Of a stretch of 64,000 nucleotides of DNA, positions 54,801 through 60,201 are shown one piece after another (within the stretch, counting starts at the first letter, position 1; every line of letters begins with the position of its first letter). The DNA lies in the NCBI RefSeq assembly GCF_000733925.1, contig NZ_JPOO01000001.1, positions 2,046,001 through 2,110,000 on the forward strand, given 5' to 3'. The notes under the pieces were generated by a model. That model was not told the DNA's origin. It ran no database searches and saw nothing but the letters and a program-made list of their open reading frames with translations. This DNA comes from Arenibacter algicola. GTDB lineage: Bacteria; Bacteroidota; Bacteroidia; Flavobacteriales; Flavobacteriaceae. The translations under genes and the position numbers were made by a program.

Positions 54801-57291
54801 GGCAGGTAACTTATTGGTACGTGTAGAGGCAGTGGATAGTCCATTTTGTGATACCGTTAGTAACACAACAACGGTACACGGACCGGACAGACCTTTGGAT
54901 CCTTCACCAGCTCAAACTGCAGATGTAACCTGTTTTATCCCTGGAAGGGGTGAAATAACGGTTTCAGGTGATGGTGGCTGGGGAGGCTATGAATATCAAT
55001 TGGAAATGGAAACTGCTCCGGGGGTATACCTTATGATTACTTCCTTCTCTACCAGTAATGTATTTAGTGATTTAATAAGCGGTACCTATCGTGTAGGTAT
55101 CCGTGACTCTGGCGGGTGTGTGGTTATGGAAGATTTCATTATTAACCCACCTGTGCCCATAGCTGCCGATATTAGAATTGTGCAGCCATTGCTCTGCCCT
55201 GGATCAAATGATGGAATAATTGAAGCATATAATATTAGTGGTGGAGAAGATATTAATGGTGATGGCGAGGAATATCTGTTTCAGTTGAACAGGTTGGATA
55301 CCTCTGGTAATATTTTAAACACCAGTGGTTTACAGGAATCCGCTGTCTTCCCTAACCTGCCCACAGGAAATTATACCATAGTGGTCTATGACGGCTGGGG
55401 ATGTAGTTTTACGACGCTACCAGTTTTTATCCAAGATCCTCTTCCTGTAGATGCAGATCTGGTGGAGACTTTGGCTCCCGGTTGCGGGGATGAGGGCCGT
55501 ATGGAATTGACTATAGCAAATCCAATTGCTGGAATGGAGTATTTCTATCGCAGATCCGGTACCACAGATCCTTTTGTTTCTTTCGGAGGAATTGGAGTAG
55601 TTACAGTGGAGATTATTATACCCGATGTAAATCTTAATCCTGGGCCTTACCAATTTGATGTACAAAATGGTAATGGTTGTCCAGAGCAGAAGTCGAATGA
55701 AATTAATCTTGATCCTGCTTTACCTTTGGTTATTGCCCTTGATTTGGTGGATGCCAATATCAAATGTGCCGGACAACCAACAGGTATTGTACGGTCTGAA
55801 GCCTTTGGAGGGGTAGGAAACTATATTTATACCCTGGTAAATAATATTTTGGATAGTGGAACACCTGGTGTTCCAAGACTCCCAATTGCGACTGATATTG
55901 TGAGGGGACCACAAAGTTCGGGTATCTTTAGGGATTTGCCTCCGGGATCTTACTATGTCTATGCAACCAGTCTGGGATGTACTGCCATTTCAGGGGAAAT
56001 TTTGATTACTCCCAAGGACCCGTTGATCTTGGATCGTTTGGAAATGGTGCCTGTTAGTTGTTATGGTGATGTAGATGGTCAGGTCATTATAGAAGCCAGC
56101 GGTGGTACTGGAAAAATACGTTTTTCCATATCCGATACCTTAAGTGAATTCTTTGAAGGGGAAGACCCCTCAAATCCAAATTCTTTCACTTTTACTGACT
56201 TACCACCTGGTACCTATGAAATAATAGTACAGGACGAGCTGGGATGTAATATTTTGCAGGAAGTGACCATTACGGAGCCCGAAGAATTGTTAGTGGCCAA
56301 TGTGGACACCACGCCGGAAACTTGTATTATGGCTTCTGATGGCTCGGCACAACTGACCATGATTGGCGGAACACCCTTTGTGGACACCTTAAGCGGAGCA
56401 GAGTATTACGAGACTAGAATTATTGGACCAAACTCAATTGGGGATGAAGTATTTGAAAGAAACGATGCCTTGTTTTTCGACAACCTAATGGGTGGAGAAA
56501 CCTATGTAGTGTTCATTCGCGATTCTATGGGTTGCGAGACTAACGCGGTTATCCCGATCATGATAGGTGTTGATCTAAGTGCCGAGCCCATAGTTGAATA
56601 TGGATGTGAGGGGATTTTCCCAAATAGCACCGTTACCATTCGTATGACAGATTCAAGCTTAATGTCTAGACTTCTATTTTCACTGGATGTTGATGATATG
56701 ACCTTGGCCAATACCCAGACTACATTTGGGGATTTGGCGGCAGGCGATCATACTGTTTATATCTATCATGAAAATGGATGTGCCACCTCGGTGGACTTTA
56801 CCGTGGATGCATATGAACCTTTGACCTTGACAGCCATAAAAACTGGTCCAAACGAGGTTACTGCAACTGCTACGGGAGGCTTTGGGGACTATGAATATTT
56901 CTTCCAAGGGGATTCTTATGGTACAGTGAATGTGTTTTTATCCAACCAAGATACCAATGTTGAGGTCAGGGTAGTGGATCGTATGGGTTGTGAGGCTATG
57001 ATTTCCATTCCGTTCAAATTTACGGGTATGTTGGAAATACCCAATTTCTTTACCCCAAATGGAGATAACATGAATGACGAATGGTATCCGGGAAATAGGG
57101 ATTACTTCCCTAATATAGAAGTTAAGATCTATGATAGATATGGTAGGGTAGTGGCGATTTTGGACCAGGTATCTGGCTGGGACGGTAATTACGATGGTAA
57201 GGCAGTACCTTCTGGAGATTATTGGTATGAAGTGAACGCCAATGACGAAGATAAACAGCAATTTATGGGTCATTTCACCCTGTATAGATAA
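48850..57291 (+). CDS. Giant SprB-repeat surface protein with type B T9SS C-terminal domain (2813 aa)
   Basis: A signal peptide-like N-terminus (hydrophobic residues 10-28, ending STSKANS) precedes about 2700 residues of tandem SprB-type beta modules of roughly 70-100 residues. Each has a Cys/Asp-Gly start and a GGxGPYxYSI strand; clear starts are VTCFGDSDGAG (near residue 695), ISCFGSADGSIS (1647), VTCFNGSDGEIS (1926) and VSCYGDVDGQV (2402). The end (about 2726-2813) has IPNFFTPNGDNMNDEW, VKIYDRYGRVV and GWDGNYDG-KAVPSGDYWY, the gliding-motility-associated CHU_C domain that directs type IX secretion (type B sorting). Likely a secreted or surface adhesin related to gliding. Monocistronic with a terminator. 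Confidence 0.93.
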   Translation: MLPKKPRYIYYALLLLALSIVFSTSKANSIVYELIADVSSAVENINAIEIVVEQPQENNFLESSRINTNEEVAIDVTSSPMMFATIINGANEQVTCTNDGSTLAKFFLCGTGDDRTVSVSGSGTITWQKLSSSCVFVGTDTCPVKDNSCYGPAVTSATYFLDASDPSVAGEYRVRVGSGAFYYFRVSSNPLNPQLSTQDIICGNPGRVEVTNVPAGYEYSLNSAAGPYQDNPYFDIFTPGNYQVYTRLKNASPSACVFPSQTVTINEVDMTVDVSMVDIICSGDKGSISINISGVPGFYSYRLIRNGATMNTFGPNGSNTHTFNNLGAGTYSVSVQAGSSCTQTISTINGNPITIGAGLVPVDATAFATDSFGCGATSVDITIDASGGTGPYQYNVNGGAFGGSFATSTTHTVSSPGTYNIVVMDANGCTKNAAVDVENIPPPVYNISSIDANCGGSNNGSISVNVTNSNGYNLEYSINNGGTFQNSNVFSNLAPGNYNVVIRYQQDTFSCTTPAVSRTIGTPSTILGNANATQTPTCLNESGGQITFSGVSGGVGPYEYSIGSGFILNNTVFNGISAGTYSPQIRDANGCVSTLPAIVFSPLNKPTDIDFTVSSIDCATGTASVSLTVTGGAAISTYEIIAPTSVNNGGSNTFTGLGLGSYTFRVTDSAGCNYTESFAITDISSIGVTSQLLTNVTCFGDSDGAGRFIVDGFNGTYSYQIDANPVVTGQTSSIVSVGGLSAGSYTITVTDEDTNCVDTATLTIAEPSAALTISPIWTDMSCQNNNRGAVNGNASGGWGGFQYTLTRPNGTTAGPRSNPNFTGLTDDTGPYTISVVDGGGCTASASYTFTSLTAPTLVLDTGASDFCFDSSNATTMVVNASGGDGNYEYRIDNGPWVAGGASASFGGLTPGNHTVQVRDGNNCMDDVVRNIRPQTTSTVSIQKELTCSLVPGAGDADIRVNIGNGNPPYANYAVNINGGGYGLTTPIAGSSFVYTTPSPGTYQFQITDGNGCVVETNVVTISPTDVIVATADVTDPRCDDPNTGVVRLIPDTTVGVAPYEYSIDGTNYTSQAVYGNLSPGNYTYYVRDSRGCFIDVDFTVGPPDPGIDVTVVPNDATCAAGVVEGSIDVTGNVNGVAPYTYTLLDVNGNVVGPVVNTASDTHSFTNLPEGEYTVITRDASGCEDRDAVTLGHTGLTITPVPPPLPASCDPSADGFTYTVNIAGGSGEYDIRVLGDPSGFFSMASGATSHTFSYAANGIIYGVAYTVEVLDRVTGCIYQQEIPPVSGPLPGFIATASATSSSCDVSGNGIFYYEVEEYSGTQLEITVINVTTGAIVAPATIIAVPAYVAGTPYTGQITNLPPGNYRVLVEDVPTGCTTSAQAIIAQDIPSISVDSNTNANCNDPLGHLVIRGVGGTGPYQYSVVPTTTAVGAYSATMDYDLSPGDYDVYVQDVSGCSSFTTVTILEDPGVAAPTIDVTNQCFVVASYNVEVTGPVNSGPAPETTFQYDMGSGFQDSPFFTVPNPGTYTMTVRDGNGCTATNTFEVFDFFSITASATAEPSCNNADGTITVVTSGGSGDFDYVLDDGINPTTFQANNPVFTALVPGNYTITVTDRSSNTTPLCEDTAVVEIITVDQPIIDSVLTEDISCFGSADGSISVDLVAASATDGPFVYNLYDSGNNLIVSQADAIFDNLNPDNYQVEVVSSRGCTSARVPANIIEPTALMGAATAPPFTCNPSSNTFNTTTISAYADTNGDGTGALTGTGPYSYSINDGTPVFDGTNFQSSNTFEIIDNGGPQTIIVTIRDNNGCEITDTVNLTPPTGLTFSFNELTPITCDASGSGVMASTVEIIIDQGPGNYGVEILPLGSQPERLTSGADRIVWDLDTPGDYIFAVRDIANGGCLFVTPTYNVPDYNLIEAVINEVKPVTCFNGSDGEISIEVNNYTGVYNYEVFSRDAAGVETTTGVTGSFDTANPINTPEIIVGVPAGNLLVRVEAVDSPFCDTVSNTTTVHGPDRPLDPSPAQTADVTCFIPGRGEITVSGDGGWGGYEYQLEMETAPGVYLMITSFSTSNVFSDLISGTYRVGIRDSGGCVVMEDFIINPPVPIAADIRIVQPLLCPGSNDGIIEAYNISGGEDINGDGEEYLFQLNRLDTSGNILNTSGLQESAVFPNLPTGNYTIVVYDGWGCSFTTLPVFIQDPLPVDADLVETLAPGCGDEGRMELTIANPIAGMEYFYRRSGTTDPFVSFGGIGVVTVEIIIPDVNLNPGPYQFDVQNGNGCPEQKSNEINLDPALPLVIALDLVDANIKCAGQPTGIVRSEAFGGVGNYIYTLVNNILDSGTPGVPRLPIATDIVRGPQSSGIFRDLPPGSYYVYATSLGCTAISGEILITPKDPLILDRLEMVPVSCYGDVDGQVIIEASGGTGKIRFSISDTLSEFFEGEDPSNPNSFTFTDLPPGTYEIIVQDELGCNILQEVTITEPEELLVANVDTTPETCIMASDGSAQLTMIGGTPFVDTLSGAEYYETRIIGPNSIGDEVFERNDALFFDNLMGGETYVVFIRDSMGCETNAVIPIMIGVDLSAEPIVEYGCEGIFPNSTVTIRMTDSSLMSRLLFSLDVDDMTLANTQTTFGDLAAGDHTVYIYHENGCATSVDFTVDAYEPLTLTAIKTGPNEVTATATGGFGDYEYFFQGDSYGTVNVFLSNQDTNVEVRVVDRMGCEAMISIPFKFTGMLEIPNFFTPNGDNMNDEWYPGNRDYFPNIEVKIYDRYGRVVAILDQVSGWDGNYDGKAVPSGDYWYEVNANDEDKQQFMGHFTLYR

Positions 57292-57318
57292 AGGAATTAT
57301 TACCTGTATTTTTCCATG

Positions 57319-57351
57319 AAAAGGGCACTAAAAATATTAGTGTCCTTTTTT
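57319..57351 (+). terminator. Terminator of the giant surface-protein gene
   Basis: AAAAGGGCACT (57319-57329) pairs with AGTGTCCTTTT (57339-57349), one G-U pair, over a nine-base loop, followed by further T residues. It lies 28 bases after the stop codon. Confidence 0.75.
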
Positions 57352-57362
57352 ATCTGGTATGA

Positions 57363-57393
57363 CTTTTTATTTCGAAGGATTATACTATATTTG
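57363..57393 (+). promoter_or_regulatory. Probable tRNA-type promoter upstream of the tRNA/GIY-YIG array
   Basis: TATATTTG at 57386-57393 is a perfect TAnnTTTG -7 box; a CTTTTTA stretch at about 57363 stands at the -33 distance. It is 44 bases before the first tRNA-Pro-like sequence and would be the ancestral promoter of the tRNA gene, now about 1 kb from the intact tRNA. Confidence 0.5.
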
Positions 57394-57436
57394 CAGTCCG
57401 AAAAAACAATAGTAATTTTTATTACAGTTGATTATT

Positions 57437-57550
57437 CAGGGTGTACCACGCCTATAGCGTGGCAGGTCTCGCCCGGTTTGTAACGCAAGGCGTTATTATT
57501 GAGCCGCGTTTGGGAAGCGGAGGTCGTCACGCTTGAGGCGTGACCACCCC
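57437..57550 (+). pseudogene. Degenerate tRNA-Pro-like sequence A with extra hairpins
   Basis: This stretch keeps the 5' GGGTGTA, the GCCCGGTT part of the D loop, an anticodon arm with TTTGGGA (TGG in the loop), GGAGGTC and the 3' CACCCC of the neighbouring tRNA-Pro. Two insertions in the D region form small palindromes (57446-57462 and 57481-57495), and the T arm is replaced by GTCACGC-TTGAG-GCGTGAC (57526-57544). It is 114 bases long and cannot form a normal tRNA. Confidence 0.7.
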
Positions 57551-57564
57551 AAAAATAGGATTAG

Positions 57565-57804
57565 ATGTTCGTTTATATTTTATATAGCGAGGAACGTTCA
57601 AGATATTATGTAGGTCAGACTACGGATATCACAAATAGATTGAAAAGACATAACCTTGGAATTGTACCCTCTACCAAGAGCGGGATTCCTTGGAAATTGG
57701 TTTTGCAAATTGAAGTATTGTCGCGATCCGAAGCTATGGTTTTGGAAAAAAGGATAAAGAAAAGAGGAGCAAAACGTTTTATAGATGACCATTTCGGGGT
57801 GTAG
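57565..57804 (+). CDS. GIY-YIG nuclease-fold protein, array copy 1 (79 aa)
   Basis: 79 residues, a minimal UPF0213-type GIY-YIG domain: VYILYS and YYVGQT form the two signature strands, RLKRHN carries the Arg/His, and EKRIKKRGAKRF the basic helix. It has no DNA-targeting domain. Its stop codon lies inside the next tRNA-Pro-like sequence (B), whose acceptor stem begins at 57795. First of three units repeated at exactly 319 bp. GIY-YIG ORFs of this kind are, as far as I recall, common beside tRNA genes in Bacteroidetes; their role is not settled. Confidence 0.85.
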   Translation: MFVYILYSEERSRYYVGQTTDITNRLKRHNLGIVPSTKSGIPWKLVLQIEVLSRSEAMVLEKRIKKRGAKRFIDDHFGV

Positions 57805-57870
57805 CGTAGCCCGGTTATCGCGCCGCGTTTGGGACGCGGAGGTCGTCACGCTTTGGGCGTGACCACCCCA
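57795..57870 (+). pseudogene. Chimeric tRNA-Pro pseudogene B
   Basis: The 5' half is identical to the intact tRNA-Pro (acceptor CGGGGTG, D arm, anticodon arm with TGG), but the 17-base T arm is replaced by the 19-base hairpin GTCACGC-TTTGG-GCGTGAC as in copy A, and the 3' end is CACCCCA, so the last acceptor pair is lost. It lacks the TTCGAAT T loop and should not be a functional tRNA. Confidence 0.8.
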
Positions 57871-57883
57871 AAAATAGGATTAG

Positions 57884-58123
57884 ATGTTCGTTTATATTTT
57901 ATATAGCGAGGAACGTTCAAGATATTATGTAGGTCAGACTACGGATATCACAAATAGATTGAAAAGACATAACCTTGGAATTGTACCCTCTACCAAGAGC
58001 GGGGTTCCTTGGAAATTGGTTTTGCAAATTGAAGTATAGTCGCGATCCGAAGCTATGGTTTTGGAACGACGTATAAAGAAAAGAGGAGCAAAACGTTTTA
58101 TAGATGACCATTTCGGGGTGTAG
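57884..58123 (+). pseudogene. GIY-YIG ORF, array copy 2, broken by a TAG
   Basis: The same 79-codon frame as the copies on either side, but Leu codon 52 (TTG) is changed to TAG at 58037-58039. The rest is intact and otherwise nearly identical to copy 3, including the GTTCCT and GAACGACG differences from copy 1. A single recent substitution has inactivated it unless the stop is read through. Confidence 0.85.
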
Positions 58124-58189
58124 CGTAGCCCGGTTATCGCGCCGCGTTTGGGACGCGGAGGTCGTCACGCTTTGGGCGTGACCACCCCA
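58114..58189 (+). pseudogene. Chimeric tRNA-Pro pseudogene C
   Basis: Identical in design to copy B, 319 bases further on: tRNA-Pro 5' half joined to the GTCACGC/GCGTGAC pseudo-T arm and CACCCCA. It overlaps the end of GIY-YIG copy 2. Confidence 0.8.
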
Positions 58190-58202
58190 AAAATAGGATT
58201 AG

Positions 58203-58442
58203 ATGTTCGTTTATATTTTATATAGCGAGGAACGTTCAAGATATTATGTAGGTCAGACTACGGATATCACAAATAGATTGAAAAGACATAACCTTGGAAT
58301 TGTGCCCTCTACCAAGAGCGGGGTTCCTTGGAAATTGGTTTTGCAAATTGAAGTATTGTCGCGATCCGAAGCTATGGTTTTGGAACGACGTATAAAGAAA
58401 AGAGGAGCAAAACGTTTTATAGATGACCATTTCGGGGTGTAG
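58203..58442 (+). CDS. GIY-YIG nuclease-fold protein, array copy 3 (79 aa)
   Basis: Intact third copy; differs from copy 1 at two residues (Ile/Val in SGVPW and Lys/Arg in LERRIKK). The stop codon TAG is formed by bases 8-10 of the intact tRNA-Pro (58433-58507), so protein gene and tRNA overlap by ten bases. All GIY-YIG signature residues listed for copy 1 are kept. Confidence 0.85.
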   Translation: MFVYILYSEERSRYYVGQTTDITNRLKRHNLGIVPSTKSGVPWKLVLQIEVLSRSEAMVLERRIKKRGAKRFIDDHFGV

Positions 58443-58507
58443 CGTAGCCCGGTTATCGCGCCGCGTTTGGGACGCGGAGGTCGCAGGTTCGAATCCTGCC
58501 ACCCCGA
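58433..58507 (+). tRNA. tRNA-Pro (anticodon TGG)
   Basis: A complete 75-base cloverleaf: acceptor CGGGGTG/CACCCCG, D arm GCG-loop-CGC, anticodon stem CCGCG/CGCGG around TTTGGGA (anticodon TGG), variable AGGTC, T arm GCAGG-TTCGAAT-CCTGC, discriminator A. CCA is not encoded. It is the last member of the tRNA-like array and is followed by a terminator. Confidence 0.95.
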
Positions 58508-58530
58508 CGAACCTAGAAATAGGTAGTAGC

Positions 58531-58567
58531 AAAAACACTGTTAATCAATTGATTTTCAGTGTTTTTT
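58531..58567 (+). terminator. Terminator after tRNA-Pro
   Basis: AAAAACACTG (58531-58540) pairs with CAGTGTTTTT (58557-58566) over a 16-base loop, followed by more T residues. It closes the tRNA transcript. Confidence 0.75.
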
Positions 58568-58665
58568 GTTTTTACACATTTTCTTTGATATCAAATGATA
58601 TCATATGTGCACACCTAATTCGGTGTACAAATCGGATCAAGTCCAAAATCTGGGTTTTTACCATT

Positions 58666-59640
58666 TTAAGAATATAATTTAATCAAGCGATATAAGAAGT
58701 ATTCCGTATTCCTGACTCCCCTAAATTGTGATCTAAAAGCCTTTACTTTGGCATTAAAGGATTCTGCTGAAGCATTTGTACTTCTGTTTAAAAAATAGTT
58801 GAGTACAGAGCGGTAATTTAAAGCAATACTATTGGCTACCGTTTGGAAGCTCTTAAATCCTGACTCCTCTACATCTTTGTACCAGTGGGCTAGTTTGGTG
58901 TAAGCTACTTTAATATCTATGGCTTGGTTAAAAATATTCCTCAAGCCTTGAACAAGTCCATAAGCTTTCTTTAATTCTGGGTATTCATTAAACAATATCT
59001 GTCCCCTCTCTTTCTGATTTGGAGTCCATTTATCTGGGGATTTATACAGTAGATATCTACTCCTGGCCAGGAGTTGTTTTGAGCTGTCACCATTAGAAAA
59101 AGTTACAGGTTTAAATTCTTTGTCGGCTACTCTAGATAGCTTTATCTGTTCATTTTCTTGATCCAAAGCTTCCCATCGGTATTTGATACGAAGATCTTGG
59201 AGCGCCTCTATTGCCAGCTTCTGTACGTGGAACCTGTCGGTGACCTGTACGGCTTTGGGGAAGCATTTTTTGGCGATGGTCTTCATGGAGTTTGCCATAT
59301 CCAGGGTGATTTCCTTGACCCTGGCCCTTTTCTTGGTGGGTATCTTCATTAGTTGTTCTATGATAGGTTCCACCTTGGTGCCGGAGAATATGGCCACTAT
59401 GGACCCTTTTTTTCCCTTGGCCTTTTTGTTGGTGATTATGGTGTAGAGCTCCCCTTTGGAGAGTGCCGTTTCGTCAATGGACAGGTAAGGTCCCATATTT
59501 TCGGGAAAGACGAGCCATTGTTTGGCATGCCCCTTTTGCTCCCAGTCCTTGAACTCGCTCAGATAATCCCTGTACTGTCGCTGGAGTTTCTTGCCATTTA
59601 CCCCGAAGAGAGACCCCAGTTGTTGGCCGCTCAGGGCCGT
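58666..59640 (-). CDS. IS transposase catalytic part (DDE, ISL3/ISAon1-like)
   Basis: From the first Met (59496) the product is 276 residues, but the frame is open upstream to about 59640 and encodes family-like sequence (ALSGQQLGSLFGVNGKKLQ, then QYRDYLSEFKDWEQKGHAK), so translation probably enters by frameshifting from the N-terminal ORF; the start given here is the edge of that open stretch. Catalytic acids: D in YLSIDETALS, D in EITLDMANSMKTIAKKCFP, a further D in VTDRFHVQKL and the Glu in NASAESFNAKVKAF. The C-terminus is complete. It moves the element by cut-and-paste or replicative transposition. Confidence 0.88.
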   Translation of the reverse strand, partial: TALSGQQLGSLFGVNGKKLQRQYRDYLSEFKDWEQKGHAKQWLVFPENMGPYLSIDETALSKGELYTIITNKKAKGKKGSIVAIFSGTKVEPIIEQLMKIPTKKRARVKEITLDMANSMKTIAKKCFPKAVQVTDRFHVQKLAIEALQDLRIKYRWEALDQENEQIKLSRVADKEFKPVTFSNGDSSKQLLARSRYLLYKSPDKWTPNQKERGQILFNEYPELKKAYGLVQGLRNIFNQAIDIKVAYTKLAHWYKDVEESGFKSFQTVANSIALNYRSVLNYFLNRSTNASAESFNAKVKAFRSQFRGVRNTEYFLYRLIKLYS

Positions 59641-59641
59641 A

Positions 59642-60028
59642 TTATCCGTTGATCTCTTTTAAAAAAGCAGCGAACTCCTTTGACATGCGGGTCCCCTGTG
59701 CAATAAAATCATCCCAATCACGGCTGGTCTTGGTCCACTTTCCATCCACCAGGACATCCCAGCGCCTGCGCTTGAGGCTCAAGCTGACCAGATTGCTGCG
59801 GATCGGATAATCATCGATGACCCTGGGCTCCATAAAGCCACTGGCCTTAAAGGTGTGCTCTTTGTAACGCTCCGGTATCTGCTTTTTCTCCTCTAAAAAT
59901 ACAGTCAACCGATTGTCGTACAAGGGATTCTTTATCGGTTTTTGTTCAAAGCCGACGATATCAAAAAAGTCGAGTAATCCCTCTGGTAAAAATAAGCTCA
60001 ATAACGATAAATCGGTTCCTTTGTCCAT
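59642..60028 (-). CDS. IS transposase N-terminal region protein
   Basis: 128 residues, DNA-binding part of the ISAon1-like transposase, with a basic segment LVSLSLKRRRWDVLVDGKWTK (about 82-102; cited as KRRRWDV) and WDDFIAQGTRMSKEFAAFL at the end. Its stop falls in the reading-frame junction with the catalytic ORF, which lies in the +1 frame. The start ATG is 64 bases inside the right end of the element. Confidence 0.85.
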   Translation of the reverse strand: MDKGTDLSLLSLFLPEGLLDFFDIVGFEQKPIKNPLYDNRLTVFLEEKKQIPERYKEHTFKASGFMEPRVIDDYPIRSNLVSLSLKRRRWDVLVDGKWTKTSRDWDDFIAQGTRMSKEFAAFLKEING

Positions 60029-60201
60029 CCCTTAAATTTAAAGTGCAAAGAAATAAATTATTCACTTTAGACCCAACTTTTGTTCTTGATCCTACAAATC
60101 GGTGTGCAACGGTTCACTGAAATTGTAGTAACTTGAAAGAACTTTAGGGTAGTATTTGACTTTTTTCCTTAGTGATCATTGTCTAACTAAAGCCGTTTCA
60201 A

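Larger units (their letters stand above)
58634..60092 (-). mobile_element. Complete ISL3/ISAon1-like insertion sequence (1459 bp)
   Basis: The imperfect terminal inverted repeats begin GGATCAAG at 58634 and, on the other strand, GGATCAAG at 60092; I count about 20 matches over 28 bases. The 8-bp direct repeat TACAAATC flanks both ends (58626-58633 and 60093-60100). An 8-bp duplication and GG-starting ends fit the ISL3 family. The element carries two ORFs on the minus strand, N-terminal then catalytic. The intact ends, duplication and ORFs suggest recent insertion. Confidence 0.88.

Noticed and set aside
49981..55914. Several minus-strand ORFs of 60-150 codons inside the giant surface-protein gene
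   Set aside because: They are antisense shadows of the repetitive Gly/Thr/Asn-rich coding sequence, without start-site or family support.
57565..58507. CRISPR-like array from regular repeats
   Set aside because: The 319-bp period is made of a coding ORF plus tRNA-like sequence; there are no short repeats with unique spacers and no cas genes.
58236..58538. Minus-strand ORF of about 100 codons containing GFEPATSASQTRRDNRATLHP
   Set aside because: It is the antisense reading of the tRNA-Pro and GIY-YIG sequence. This peptide is a well-known spurious translation of tRNA genes in databases; shorter versions at 57598-57849 and 57917-58168 arise in the same way.
59642..59670. T TTT TTA heptamer at the end of the transposase N-terminal ORF as a -1 frameshift site
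   Set aside because: The heptamer is in the right phase, but the -1 frame meets TGA about nine codons later and the catalytic ORF lies in the +1 frame.
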